From NCBI GenBank assembly GCA_017354895.1, contig CP071496.1, forward strand, positions 1,240,001-1,304,000: a DNA stretch of 64,000 bases, written 5' to 3'. This document shows positions 45,810 through 60,200 of the stretch, one piece after another. Origin of the DNA: Podospora comata. Taxonomy: Eukaryota > Ascomycota > Sordariomycetes > Sordariales > Podosporaceae. Numbering within the stretch: the first letter of the stretch is position 1; each line of letters opens with the position of its first letter. The translations under genes and the position numbers were made by a program. The notes beneath the pieces were generated by a model. That model saw only the letters and a list, made by a program, of their open reading frames with translations. It was not told the DNA's origin and made no database searches.

Positions 45810-48800
45810 ATAGTAACTCTAAAAATCCGTAAGGCAAATATCTTATAATCCTTGCTTTCTCGCACGTATAGTATATTTAAATAGTTTCTTTAATATTATT
45901 TTTACTTTTTAATTAATTAAAATATTATTTAATCTTTTTAATCTTTTTAATAATACTTATATATCTTTCGAGCTTTAATCCATAAATATCTATTATTAAT
46001 ATCGTCTTATTACTTAGCTTTACGTATGTTTGATTTTTATATCATAATCTTCCCTAACTATCTTTTTAAATACCCTACGGCTCTAATTCTTTTTAGTAAT
46101 GTTACTCCGTGATATCGTTACCTGATTTCCTTTAATATTTATAAAAAGTAATTTACTTGAAATATATTATATAATACTTTATTCATAATCAAAATAAATA
46201 CTTAAAAAATATCCTTTAGCGTTCCTTAAATAATAATAGTAACTTCTTAAATATATTTTCATAGTAATCGGCTTGCTAATTAAGTTTCTCCACCTTGGTA
46301 TTTTCCGAACCTTTTTATAATTAATTTAGACATGAAACTCCGAAAGAAACTTTAATTATTATATTTACCGTACGTTAAGAACCTTCGTAATGATGAAATA
46401 TCGCAGATTTTCATAACTTATATAAATTTGTATTTTATTATTAATATTATTAAAGTATAGCTTTCACTTTTTAAACGTTGTAAGAATAGTGAGTAGCTTT
46501 TGATTGTAAATTAAATAGTTTTAACGTACCCCTTTTAGTTTTTCAAAAAACGGTATTAAGTACGACTTTCCTTTATTAGTTCGCTATCCTAATTCCTAAC
46601 CGATTATATAATTTAATATATTAACTTTAATCTCGAAAAATCAATGAGGGTTTGATAACTTAAATGCTAGCTCCTTTAAAACAACTCTTCTTAGTTTCTA
46701 AAAAGGCTGACTTTTTTTTCTTACCTTTATTGGTATTTTATATTTCTTTTAATTAAGTAATAAAATAATTATGCGATACTTGTATACTTCGGATAAATAT
46801 TTAATAGAAACTTATAACATTTAAATAATACTTCATATATATCTATAATTATAATGTACGTTAATCCTTAATTATCGTAATTTTCCTAGATTCCATACGA
46901 ACCTTATTTAGCGACATTAACTATTTTAAATATATTCTTTTTTTTTATATATAAAACTCGGGTTTTTCTTTATTAATTAAAAATCTGGCTCTATATAGCG
47001 CGTCAAATATTTCTCGTACATATCGCTTATACTTTTGTAAAATACGTAACTAAATAAAAGCGTTATTAAGATAAAATATTATTATTTTATCGAAGTATTT
47101 TCGTATTATATAGTCGACGAAAGATTCAAATGTTATAGGGATATTACTCAGCCTAAATAGTTTTATAAAATACTGGAAATATTTCTAAAGTTTACGAAAC
47201 GCTATTTTCTATTTTTTTCCCGTTAATCCGTATATAAATATATTCAATAGATATATTCAAGTATATAAAGTATTATGCCTTAGTTAATTCACTTTGTAAT
47301 TTAAATATTAGCGGTAATAAGTCATTACTTTTTACCGTTTTATTATTGAATTAGCGGTAATTTATATATGATTATAAACTACCGTCTTTTTCGCTATACA
47401 AAGTACGGGGTATCCTATTAGCGATATAGACTCCTAATATATCCCTCTTTCAATTTTTATTTCAATACTTCTATAACTTTTTACTTTACTTATTATTAAT
47501 ATAATAGACTTTAGATAGCCGAAACTTAGCTCCTTCCTTTAACTTAATTTCATAGTCCTACGGCCTTCGCTTTAAAGGTTCATGGAAATACTTTATTATA
47601 AAGGTGAAGTGTCCTCGATATTCTACTGGTACCCCTTTTTTTTTTACCTTTCTTTACATTATTATAGCAAGTATATTTATTTATTTCCGATATTTCTATT
47701 TACGTTGTTTACTTTATTTCTTTTATCTTACCGTTTATATCGATAAAATATATTATTATTTCTTAGACTCTTTATAGTAATAGCGTAAAAGGTATATATT
47801 TTATACTTTATTTTCCAGTTATTTTTAACTTCCTATCGTTAATTGAATATTTTAAGCTTCTTTTAATCGTAAATGATTCCTGTCACTTGAATTAATATTT
47901 TAATTATAGTCTTTATATTATAAATGCCTTAGGATTATACTTTTCGAGAGTCCTATATCTATAATATTAGGTTTAATCAGAGTTGTCTTCCTTGCAACTG
48001 TAGTATTTACAAATTATCCTTCTTAATAAACCTTCTACGTCAGAAATAATTTCTACGTAACGATCTATTCCTTTTTTTATAGTATTTCAGCCTACTATAC
48101 GAATTATAATGAGATTAAATTTGGTTCTACACTTCTATTTAGTAATACTATTACTTAAATTTCCATTTAGTATACTATAATGTAAAATATTTGTCTTTCT
48201 TACTTCCTCCCTATACGGTAGTAATTTCGCCAATAAGCGTTAGGTTATTATCCTATACTTTTACTTTACGCCGATACTTCTGAAAATACTATTTATAGTC
48301 TGTTTAAGGTTACCGGCTCGTGTAAAAGGCCGCGAATCGTTTTCCAAGCAGTTATAATGTTTGAAAACGTTTTTTTCATTTTAGGTTATTTAATAATATA
48401 AAGTCTTTTAACTATCCTCACTTAATTTTGTTTTACCTTTCATTTCTTATTTTTTTGATATTCTTTTATATTTATATTCGATAGCGGTTGTTCTATTTAA
48501 TTATTTACTTAAATATTCTCGCTTAATAATAATGTTTAATTCTTTTATAGATATAAGGTATAGTTTAAACTTAAGTATTACTCTAGTATCCATTTTTTTT
48601 TCGAGAAAACTATATTATTATTTATATTTTTACCGTTTATATATTCGATGTAGTATTTTATATACTTTTAAGTAAACCATTTTATTTAAACTCTACCCTT
48701 TAAGTTAACCGGGTCCTAAACGTTCTATAAGAAATAGTTATTTAATTTCTCTTGAGTTTTTTTTTATTTTACTATAATTTTTTAATTAAGATAATTTACT

Positions 48801-50400
48801 CTCTTTACTTACCCTATATACCGGCGAATAACTATATAGCAGTTTATTTTAATAGTACTTTATATACTTATATATAGTATATTAGAAATAAAGTGCCTTC
48901 CTATATTACGGATATTTAAACTAAAACTTCATTATTTTTCTTTCAAATAGGTATATACCATATAAATATAAATATAGTTCACCGGAATTTCAAGTGATCC
49001 TAACACTAATAAACTTCTTATTTTTTCAGTATTCTCCTTAATTTGTACATAAGAACTTTACAAACTATCTTTATATAAAAAATTCTTTTTATTTACCGTA
49101 CTACCTCTCTATTATCCTTTACGTAACAAGTCTTTTCCATTACGTAAGGTTATTACTTTTTGTAATTTCCGTAGCGATTTCCATAATAATTTACGCTAAT
49201 TAATCTTATAACATTTATATTTAAAAATCTCTCTCTTTATACTTTATTTTTAGATTTTATACTACTTCCCGTAACTTCTAGAACTCTAATTCCTCTTATC
49301 CAGCGTATTAATTAAAGTCTTTCTTAAAGTTTACCGCTTTACTATACTAGTACCTAATAACAATAACCTTTATAACCTTGAGTTCCCTTAATATAGTAGT
49401 TACTATAATCTCTTTTTTAATCCGAATCGATTAAATACTTTATAGTTCTTTTTAAAATACTTTATTTTACTATAATTAAAATACTTGAGGTTGTTTCTAC
49501 CCTAGTCCTAAGCTTACAATTTTTATTACTTTATCGCGTTGATTTTTGTCGGTCCTACGTAAATAATCCCTAAATCCTATATAATTATTTTTTCCTTTTA
49601 TCGTTAAAGTAATCAAGTCCTATTGTACGCTTACCTCTCTCCGGATAGTACTAGTATTATTAATTATTAATATAAATTACTATTATAAGATGCTCGTTAA
49701 TTATCTCAAACCGTTTTTATTAACATAATTTAGTTTGAATTTCCTCCTTTAGCTTATTATAAAATAATTATATTAATCCCTTATCTTTAATTTGGCCATA
49801 AAGTATATCCGTTCTAAATACTGTAATGTAGTCGGTAATGAACCGCGTTTACTTAGGATTAACTAATCGTCTTTAAATATACTTACCTTTAACCTTTATT
49901 ATACTCATCGAATACCTTCTTAATTTTTTCCTTAAAGCTTTTATATAATTTAAAATTCTTTTCAATTATTTTTTCCCTTTCGTCGTATTTATTATCGAAA
50001 TATTTTTTTTTAAAATCGGCTCAAACTAAATAAATACCTTATCTTTAAGCGTGGACGCAATATATATTATTTTAAATTATTCGTCTAGGAAACAGGAAGG
50101 GTAATACCGAAAGTATACTTCAAATTAAATTAAGAATCTATCTAGCTTTTCTTTTGCTCTTCAATAGAAGTCGGGAGCCTTGAGTTTAGCGCGATATCTT
50201 GCCTTACGTAAGGTATTAATCTCTTAGTGGAATATACCGTTTTCTTACGTAAGGGTATTATAAAGAAGACGTCACTTATCTTTAAACTTCTAAATATAAG
50301 TAAAGAGCTAGTGGATAGTCATTTAGGTATTAGTATTTCCGGCTATAGCTTTTAATTACCTTTAACCTATCCGTGATAGAATTAACGTAAATATATAACG

Positions 50401-50806
50401 TATAACGAACTTCATCTAGAACCTCTAAAAGGGATACTAATCGAAGGCACTTCTGAATAATCCTAGTTCGGTACCGCTAGACAGTATATAATAATAGCTT
50501 TATCTCGATCACAATAGTCTAGATACTAACGATTATAAGTTATATTGCATATTGCGGAACAATCTATCTACAGCAGCTAGTTTCTCCGTATATATAGACC
50601 TTAGGACCGTGGACCGTTGACTTACAGACGGTCCTCGGTCCACTCCTGATTGGCCGATGCTGGACCGTAGACCGTAAGCCCCGCCGCGGTCCCTGGTCCC
50701 TATCCTATTGGTCCGTTCCGTCCTCCTGGACCGTGAGCCCCGCTCGATCGCTAGGTCTAGCCCTGGTTGGTTCCTCGTGGCCCCACTGTCTTCCAAAACC
50801 GTGATA
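50401..50806 (-). repeat. 5' LTR of - copy 2 (family B), 406 bp
   Basis: The outer U3 half (about 50,560-50,806) is GC-rich and almost unmutated, with GGACCG repeats; the inner half has strong RIP-type change. Confidence 0.88.
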
Positions 50807-52421
50807 AATTTAATATACATTTATAACCCTTGCTTTTCCTAATGATATTAATTATTGTCATATAAATTACCATAATCACATTCATTCTTTTTATTTAATA
50901 GTAGACGTACTAATTAATACTAGGCCATAATAATTTAATATTAAATTCTTTCTATACAGCGTAATTTACAATGATATTTTATATTTTAATTATATTATTG
51001 AATTTCAGTCTTACCCTTCAGTCGAAATTGACATTTTCAAATATTCTATACAAATATAAATTAGTATCCTATTAATAGTTTTAAAATAATATATATTAAT
51101 TTTGTACAAAACTTATTCATAACGTTCATTTTTATAAACAATAAAGTATTTATCCTACATGATACTTTAGTCGGAAATATTTAATATCTATAAGCTTTAA
51201 GATACTATTAGGACAATAAAAAATCCCTAAAAAATAAAGCTTAATTTACAAGATTAATATCACTAGTATTACATGAATCCGCATATAGAAATACCATACC
51301 TGTTATTGTTAATAAAATCCCTAATTTGCTTAATAATAATAAATTTTAAGATATTCCAATAAGGGAATTATACTTCCGAGAGGTTTATTAGATACCAAAA
51401 AGTAAAATTACCTGCTATAACTCTAGTAATATCTTCCTCAATTTTTAGTTAGCCCTCGTTAACAAAATTATTTATTTAATCTTAAAAATCGTAATAGAAT
51501 TAAGAGTCTATGCTTAATAATAACTCCATCTTTCATAATACTGAAATAGATTTGATTATGAATAAATAATCAAAATAAACAATCCACTATAACCAACTAT
51601 AAATATAATTCAATGATAGTCGATAGCATTTCATTGTGTTCTTGGGCAATATTCTTTTCGATACTTAAGTAACAAGAATATTTAGGATAGTTAAATGTAT
51701 TCTATTATTTCATAACCCTTAAAAGTTTCGGTTAAGGGCTCTTTCTATCTCAATCACCCTCCTTTTTTATTATGTTTTGCTAAAACTTAAATTTAGTTTC
51801 TAATCAGATAAGGATATATCGGACAGTTTCTCCTGTTTCGTTATCTAAACATCTGGTACAATAATAATTTCAAATTTGAAGTTTTATTTATTAAAAGATA
51901 AACTTCTAAGAGAATTATTTCGCTTAACTTTCTTATTTCACGTTGATTAATAAAAAGGATTTATTAATCAACGATCTACCTTCCGAATTACATTTTATTC
52001 ATTTTCTATGCTGTCAATTTAAAACGCATATTAGTATTAGAAGTTAAATTAAGGTAGTTATATATATATATACTAATATAGTCCAATCAAATCAGCTTTT
52101 TTCCAATAGTTATACTATTATTCTCCACAGTTATTTTTTCATAATTGGATTTGATTTACCCTATAAACTAGATACCTTATCTTAGCGTGTTATTAGTACT
52201 AAATTCTAGCTGAAATTTATCAAAAGGAAATATTATATTAAAACATTCTTTATGTAATAGGCATCATCGTTAAAATTTTAATATCATAATCCTTTTTTAA
52301 ATTACCTACCCTAGTTCCAAACTTATAATCTTTTTAAAATTAATTCAGTGTTTTTGATTTTGAAAATTTTTAATCATACGTAATAGAAATTCCAATTAAA
52401 AATATTATTCAATAATATTTT
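50807..52421. other. AT-rich DNA, 1.6 kb, no recognisable content
   Basis: No supported frame, LTR or inverted repeat found. Confidence 0.5.
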
Positions 52422-52423
52422 TA

Positions 52424-54282
52424 ACGTATTTAATAAGCGAGCAGATTGGATAAGCTAGTGGATGGGTTTCGTACGCGATATAGCTCTTTACCTGTAACAT
52501 TAATTTCGTTTACCATACTAAGATGTCTTCGATTCCAATTGAGGCAAAAGTTATTCTTGCACTGAAAGCCTTTAAAAATGACTCTAAACTAAGCCTTAAA
52601 ACTGCAACGAGGCTTTATTCTATGCTTTATACTACCCTCCATCGCCGACGCGCTAGTAAGCCTGCACGACGCGATATTCCAGCTAACTCACGTAATTTGA
52701 AGAATCTGGAAGAGGAGACAATAGTTCAGTATATTCTTGAGCTATCTACACGCGCATTCCTACCTAGATTAAGTGGTGTGGAAGATATGGCCAACTACCT
52801 GCTACGCGTACGCGACGCGCCTCCTATTTGGTAAATGCTGGGCTTATAACTTTATTAAACGCTAGTTACAGCTCCGTACGCGTTTTACGCGTAGATACGA
52901 CTACTAGACGGTTAAGTGCGAGGATCTAAAGGTTATTACTGAGTAGTTTACGCTCGTACGGAATATTAAGGCTAAGTACGGTATTATAAATAATAATATT
53001 TATAATTTCGACGAGACTTGGTTTATAATAGGTATTATTTTCTTAAGTATAGTGGCTACGACCTCGGACGGCTTTAATAAAGTAAAACTAGCCTAGCTTA
53101 ATAACTGTAAATAGATAACGGTAATCCAGGGAATAAATACCCTCGGCTAGGCTATTCTTCCTTTTATTATTTTAGTTAAATAGTATTACCTCGTTGATTA
53201 GTATACTAAATGTACCTTCCTAGCCGACTAGCGTATTATAAATACCGATAATAGTTAAATTATTAATATAGTAAGCCTAAATTAAATTAAGTACTTCGAT
53301 TATTATAAAGTGTTCCGTATAAAAGTAAAATACCAGTTATTAATCCTCGACGGCTATAAAAGTTATTACTTAACTGGATTCAAGTGTTACTACTAATAAA
53401 ATAATGTTTTTACGCTCTATATATCTCTATACTCCTCCTACCTCTTCTAACTACTCGATATTAGTTATTTTAAGCCACTAAAATAGGCGTACGGTCGTTA
53501 GATTAAAGACTTGAAATATATATATATTCATTATATAAGTAAGTTCGAGTTCCTCTATACCTTCCGTAAAGCTTTCTTTGCTTTTATAAAGGGAAAAAAT
53601 ATATAGGGTAGTTTTACGGGTATTAGTTTTGTACTATACGATTTAAAAGGTATTTTCTAAATAAATATTAAGTTTTATATACTAATATCCCAGACTTTGC
53701 GGCTCAGTACTCTATAACTTTAGGTATTTTAGATACTATAAAACCCCCGAAAAGCTAACTTATAATTAACGTTTATTAAAACTCGTAATACTAACTATTA
53801 AAATACCTCCCTAACTTTAATATTAATTAGGGTAAACTAGCTTACTAAAGGAATAACGGCTATAATATACTAGGTAGCTCTCCTTCGTGTAAAGGTGTAT
53901 TCGCTCTGTAAGGCTAACGAGGCTTTAAGTAAGCGCCGGAAAGCCAAAAGAACACGTGTGTAGCTTGGAGGATTACTTACTGTGCAAGATATATAGGATC
54001 TACTGGACTAGAAGGCTGTAGGTGGAGAGGTAGAGTAAGGAAAGGAGCAGGATAGTGGTAGTGTAGTGGAGGGTCGTACAAAGGTTCGGTGCTGTGGTGT
54101 GTGCGGCAAGCCTGGCCATAACGCGCGCACTTGCCAGGAGGCTGGGGAATCATCTGATTCAGCCGTTTCTAATGTAATTATAGTTTTTCTTAATATTATT
54201 GCGGTATAATTGAGGATAGTTGTTGTAGGGTGGTGGAGACTGTATGACTCGCTTATATGTACGACTCGCTTATAATATACGT
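52424..54282 (+). mobile_element. Fot1/pogo-type DNA transposon, copy C (inactive, different subfamily)
   Basis: 1859 bp with TA on both sides (52422-52423 and 54283-54284). Inverted repeats: ACGTATTTAATAAGCGAG at left and CTCGCTTATAATATACGT at right. The order of transposase parts is as in copy A, but the sequence and inverted repeats differ clearly (GCGAG-type rather than GTGAGTGAGG), so it is a separate subfamily. The right end has a doubled GACTCGCTTATA-type motif. Confidence 0.87.
52523..54170 (+). pseudogene. Fot1/pogo-type transposase pseudogene (copy C)
   Basis: ATG at 52523; the first 103 codons are open (MSSIPIEAKVILALKAFKND ... SGVEDMANYLLRVRDAPP) and hold the Psq-like and CENP-B-type HTH domains. 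Stops follow from about 52832. YNFDETWF (first Asp) is near 53005. A full CCHC knuckle, CGVCGKPGHNARTC, is kept at 54093-54134. N-terminal and knuckle regions are spared from RIP while the catalytic middle is not. Confidence 0.78.
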
Positions 54283-54284
54283 TA

Positions 54285-57200
54285 TATCAAAAGACTTAGG
54301 AAAAATAGAATTCTTATACACAAAATTCATTCTATAAATTATTAAGTACTACTTTCCAGATAAACAACGAAATATTAGTTTTCTGAAAAGGTATACTAAT
54401 AACCTAATATTACTATTTTATAATATAATTAGTTTAAAGTTGAATAACTAATAAATTAAATATTAGTGTTATCGTGCATTTTTAAGAAGAAATGTTCGTA
54501 GTTCTTCAAATAATTTGAATAATCTGATCATGAACACTTTGTTTGATCGCTGAATAGAAATATCAAAATTAATGGGAATATATTTTGAAAAAAATATAAC
54601 TACGTCACTTAAATAAATACATTTAAATTCTATATAACGAATGGTCATTACTACATTAGCGTTTTACTTAGTTACAATAATATCATTACATATCTTAGTT
54701 CCTATGAACCAGTTTGTAGAGTGTAACTTTTTAATAAACTTCCCTGACTTTGCTATAATGATACTATTAAGATCTCCTTCTTTGTATATACTATTTAATT
54801 AAAACTTTGAACAAAGCTTTCAATAGTTATATATAATATCTGTTATTAGCTATGAACTATATTATAAGCATAATTTACATGTCAGCGTATTTATTTTCTA
54901 ACTATTATTTAATACTCATATCAAAATTTTCTTACGTTACCCGTCTTTTTATAAATATAAACAACGTAGTTTACTCTAAAAAAAAATGATATCATTGAAC
55001 GGATATAACTTTGAAATTCAAAAATATAACTTTATTATGTAACAAATAAATGTTCCAAGGTTTTCATATATGCTTTAAAACTTCTTTAATTCATTCTACT
55101 TTATAACCGATAACTAAACGTATATGATTCTTAATTACCTGATTTTTAAATTTAATATTTTATAATACAAAAGATCTTGTGCCAATAATTCTATTACAGT
55201 TTTAGCGAGCATAATCCTCGAATAGCTTTTATTAACTTCTCTTAAACTAAAGATCTAATTTTTAGCGTATTTATTATTGATTAAATAAAAAAATTAATAT
55301 AGTCCAACAAATCAAAGATTTCTACGAATTCAAAACGTAGCCTAGTTCAAATCTAGAAAAGCTACATAAATTAATGTTAACGTTCAATTAAATAGATAAA
55401 TATAAAGTAACATATTTCTTGTATTTAGACCTTAATTTGAAATTTGCAAACACCAAAGTCTATTTTTTCCAAAGTTTAAATATATTATTAAGTAATTAAA
55501 TGCAGTATATTGACTTACTTATAATTAATCATGATCAAAAGCAGACAGTTCGTATTATATTAAAATAATTACAAATCTTTATACAGTATTATTCGTTTTT
55601 GGTAAAACTTGAAAAGTACATAGGAAAAGATCCTTCTTTTGTATTTCGCTATATAACCTCGATCGTTTAAACCCATTATTAGGACAGATTAACATCAATT
55701 AGTAATTATACTACCCCCAAATATAGCTTTTATTATGAAGATTTATGCCTAAAACATATCTAATGGCCTAAGCTATTCTACATTTTAATATTGAATTAAT
55801 TGTTGTAAATTCTTTTTTTACTATCAGGCGCTTTACAGTTCCAATCTTATAAAGATTTATGTTTCAAAATAGATTTGATTTACTTACTAATGAACTAACA
55901 ACACAAGTTATTTCTATACATTTATATCACTAGAAATGCTATAGTATGATATAAAGTGAAGAGAGTATTTTAAGTTAACTTTAGCTTTGAGTATAGCATA
56001 TTTAATAAGTATTTCAAGGATATAAAACATTTAGGAAAGCTAGAAGGAATTCCAAAACAAAAGGTTATGATTTATTTTTTATTTAAGAGTACTCTAATAG
56101 ATATCATTATTTAGTTTCAGTTCATTTATCGTTATTAGGTTCTAATATTATTAGAAACCTTTCCGAGATTTCACATCTTATTTTTTTTTTATTCCTACTT
56201 AATTACTTAAACTATCCTTCCCTTTAAGTTAAATAGTACAGCTTCATTGTAAATTTTAAAAAGAATATTTTCTATTAATTTAAATGAAGATGTACTTTTT
56301 TTCAATTCTTAGTCATTATTACTCTACTAAATGTTTTCTTAGTTCTTTTTGATGAAAAGATCAATATTATAAGTCTATAGTTTTCAATCTAGGATTATTA
56401 AGTTAAAAGGGTTATATAGTAAGCTTTCAATTTAAGAATGAATTCTATTTAATTTAGGAGCTAATACCATAAGTTACTTTTGGTTTAATTCCATTTGGTT
56501 AGGAGGTTAGTATTATTAATCTGAACTTTTCAATTCGGTAGTATTTAATTAAATTGTCAATGTTATTTAATTAGAGTCAATGAGTTGGCGTAAGTTAAAG
56601 TAATCTACAAAGTTGAATTTAATTAACTTTGATTAGTTCTGGCTATAATATATTAAGATATATCGGTAGATGAACTGGTGGTTATAGTGATAGATGGATA
56701 ATAGTTTTATCTATTTGATAGAGTTAGTTTAAAATAGGCACAGTATATAAGAGGAGTAGTAGTGATAGTATATTATTTTGAGTAATAATAAATAATATAG
56801 CTATATTAAAATAATTAAATATAATAAATATATTTATCAGAAAGCTATTTAATGTATATACAATATTTAAGATAAATAAAAAGTTAACCAAATTATATTG
56901 ATACTGGTATTTTCAAAAAATAGTAAATATAAAGTCGTTTTTGTTGAAAGTTATTAGATATGCGTATGCAATTATATATACATATAAATAAGAATTAAAG
57001 ATTAATAACCAAGTTTTGAAATTATTCAAGTCAATACAATTAATTTAATATCATATTTAACTAATTAGTACTTAACTAGCATCAATTATCATTTATTTGA
57101 GCTTTTGTAGGGATACCTATAACCGTGACGATGGTATTTTCTTTTCTTTAGTTTAATTATATCAATATAGGTAAATATTTTCAGTGGGATTAGAATAGAT

Positions 57201-60200
57201 GTTTAATTTAGGCTTGATTAGTAGTTTTTATTTACAAAAAGTGTTTGAAAAGCGATTCTTTTGATTAACAATCGATAACCAATAAACTAGTTACTTATGA
57301 CTAATTACTAATAACTAATAAGCGAAATAAATATATAAGTATATTTATATAAATCTTCGAAATAGGTCTATTAATGATAGACAATAGAAGTTCTAGTCTA
57401 AAGCTTTAGTTTAATTAAAGAATGTTTAGGGGTTAATTGAAGATAAGGTAGTTATTCAAGCTATGTAATAATTTCGGGATTTTATTAATTTGTCTCTTTG
57501 GGCCGGAATATAAGGAGTATCAAGAGGTAAGTCGGTTTACGAAAAAGCGTAAAATAAACTAGTAAGAATAGTAATTTTGCCTGTAATGGTATTGAATACT
57601 TTTTTGAGTGAATCAAATTATGGTGGAATTAAGATTAAGATTAGTTAAAACTAAATAGAATTTAGTTATTTATGTCGCATTATATAAAGCAGTATTAATG
57701 ATACTAATATTTCTGCATTTAAGCTATTTTCATGAATATTCAAGTTTTCATATTTGTCTATAATACTTAATCCAAAATAGTCTATAAAATTACCGATAGT
57801 GGCTATATATCATATTGAGTTTTAAGTAATATTTGAAATAATATATAATATTCAGTATAATTGAGAACAACATCTGAGAATGAAATGTTTATTGATTCTT
57901 AGAATAATTATTCATGATTAACTATATGTTACATAGCATGATGACATATATTTATCCAGGACAAATATAATTACTTCAAATATTAAAGGATAAATAAATA
58001 AGAGATCATAAAAATTCTCGATTGATTAGGTAAGAAAAACGGTTAGTTTAAAAATAAATAGTTTATTAATTCTAGTATGAAATCAATTAAAAGTTTTTTC
58101 AGACTTTACTACTTCAACAGTATATATAATAAGCAAAATCTATAAGCAAAACCTACTTTCCAAATTTAATAACCAGCCATAAAGATTCAAAAGTTATTAT
58201 GAATAATAGATCTCTACTTGATTGAAATATATAACTAATTACCCCTTGTAAAGTAACGTTGTTTAATAGTGTTAGTGTTTAAATTTAATACCTTCATTAT
58301 CATAAATTTCTCCCAATGTAAATAAAAAATAGAGATAGTAGTAATGAAAGATTTTCTTTTAATATACTAGGTTATACCTTAGTTCTTTAAAATTCTACGA
58401 TAAATAGTTCCTGTGAACTCTTGAACATAAAATAGAAGTAAATAAAAGAAAACCGTTTTTATATGAAAATTATTTATATTAATAACTTAATTCCAATCAG
58501 AATTTATAAAGTTTTTATGGAAACATCACAAATACATACTGTTAAAATATAGAGTATATTTTTTTAAAAAAAAAAGAAATTTATTTAGGTATATTTACGA
58601 CAATTTAGCTTGTAAGATTCTCTATTTGAATTACTATTGTGCTGTAAATTCATTTATTTTTTAGATGAAGTAAAGAATATAAGCAATTATTGATAGAAAG
58701 ACAATAGTAGTACAAACAGAATACTTAATAACTTGATACTAATTAATTATATTAATTAAACTGACTACTTGAAAAATATAAAATAATAATAAATATGTTG
58801 GCATAACTTTGGTATGAGTTTATCAATGAGCCTTAATAATAATAAAAGCTAGTGACAAATCGGAATACATATAACATAATCTTTTTATTACTATATTAAT
58901 AAAGCAAATATAGTGAAATATATAATAACTTTTAATATAAGGTGAAGATTTAAGGGAATATAATTATAGTTTTAAAAAACGAAGAAATTAGTAAAGTACG
59001 TTTCAACTTTAAATAGAACGTTGATGTTTTTCTTTTGAAATAAAAATATATTTGATGGATTTTCATTATTAATGAGTATATAAAAGTGGAGAAGTGAAAT
59101 ACCGGAATAAATAGGAAGTATATTTGTTTTCAACAAACTAAAAGTATTCTTTTGCGTATATTATAATGGAAATACTATAAATATCAAGAAACCTTTTTGA
59201 AGCTTGAAGGTAAGATATTTAAAATATATATATCAAAGTATTATAAAACATAATAATACCAAAGGAGATTTCCAAAAATCTATGAATATAGAGCCGCCGT
59301 TATTTTTTCCAAATCTTTAAAACTTTTAAAGGATTTCTTTGCAAATTTTGAAGAATTCGATGGTATTAAAGGTATATAAATAAATAGGTTTAGGCTTGAA
59401 ACAGGCTTTTAGATATAAAACAATGTCTATTTTCAAGAAATTGTTTTAGAGAAAAAATCAATTCTTATCATCAAACTATTCATAATACAATTTACTTTTA
59501 GTATTATGTGGATAGTATTTATTAATAATATGCAATAGGATAAATAAAGAAAGTTACAAAAAGTATATTTATGTAAAGAAAGTTAAGTACAAATTAAACT
59601 TGAATATTATTATAATTAATAATATTAATTGATAGAAGGAATTCTAATCTCTACAGTTAAAGGTAAGACCTTTTTCGACTATAAATAGTATAACAAACAG
59701 ATTGATTATAGATATTGTAGAAATAAAATATTCATAAAAATTAGAAATTTTATCAAGATTTATTAGAGATTATAAATTAATAAAGATAATAATGAAATAA
59801 AAGTTGCTTTTTTAAATAAGGCTATATTAAAAGAATCTATATACTGAGTCTCTTCAATGTTATACAGGCTTAAATGAGTTTTCAATAATATTTGCAAAGT
59901 TTATAAAAATAATAGAGTTAACATTGAAGGATTCAAACCCCATTTTATTGAATAAGAATACTATATAGTTAAAATATTTTCGAAATATAAATAATTAAAT
60001 TAAGAAATTCGTATGTTTTTGAAAAACTTATTTAACGAAAATTTTGAGATAAGAAATGCTCCGCTCCGCATTGGAGCCAATCACAACTCTTTTGTATCAC
60101 TCTGAATATCTATAAATGATCTTCAATATTCTGCCATAAATAAATAAATACAATCCATCTTTTTTGGATCGTTCAATCAGGTTTTCACTTTGGTAAAATT

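Larger units (their letters stand above)
43296..50806 (-). mobile_element. Ty3/Gypsy LTR retrotransposon, - copy 2 (broken)
   Basis: Interior from about 43,296 (3' side) to 50,400, and 5' LTR (family B) at 50401-50806. The order of parts is as in copy 1, including a tRNA-like pair at 44015-44084 and 44227-44296 and reverse-transcriptase-side sequence near 47,200-47,500. A young solo LTR sits inside at 45400-45809. Many breaks, strong RIP signature; its own 3' LTR is not present as a separate unit. Confidence 0.82.

Noticed and set aside
50533-50820. 95-codon - frame rich in Arg and Gly
   Set aside because: It lies wholly in the unmutated U3 half of an LTR; an open frame in GC-rich repeat motifs, not a gene.
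57280-57320. Repeated ACTAATA-like words as a possible CRISPR or satellite array
   Set aside because: Only a few degenerate, irregularly spaced words; expected in AT-rich sequence, and the organism is eukaryotic.
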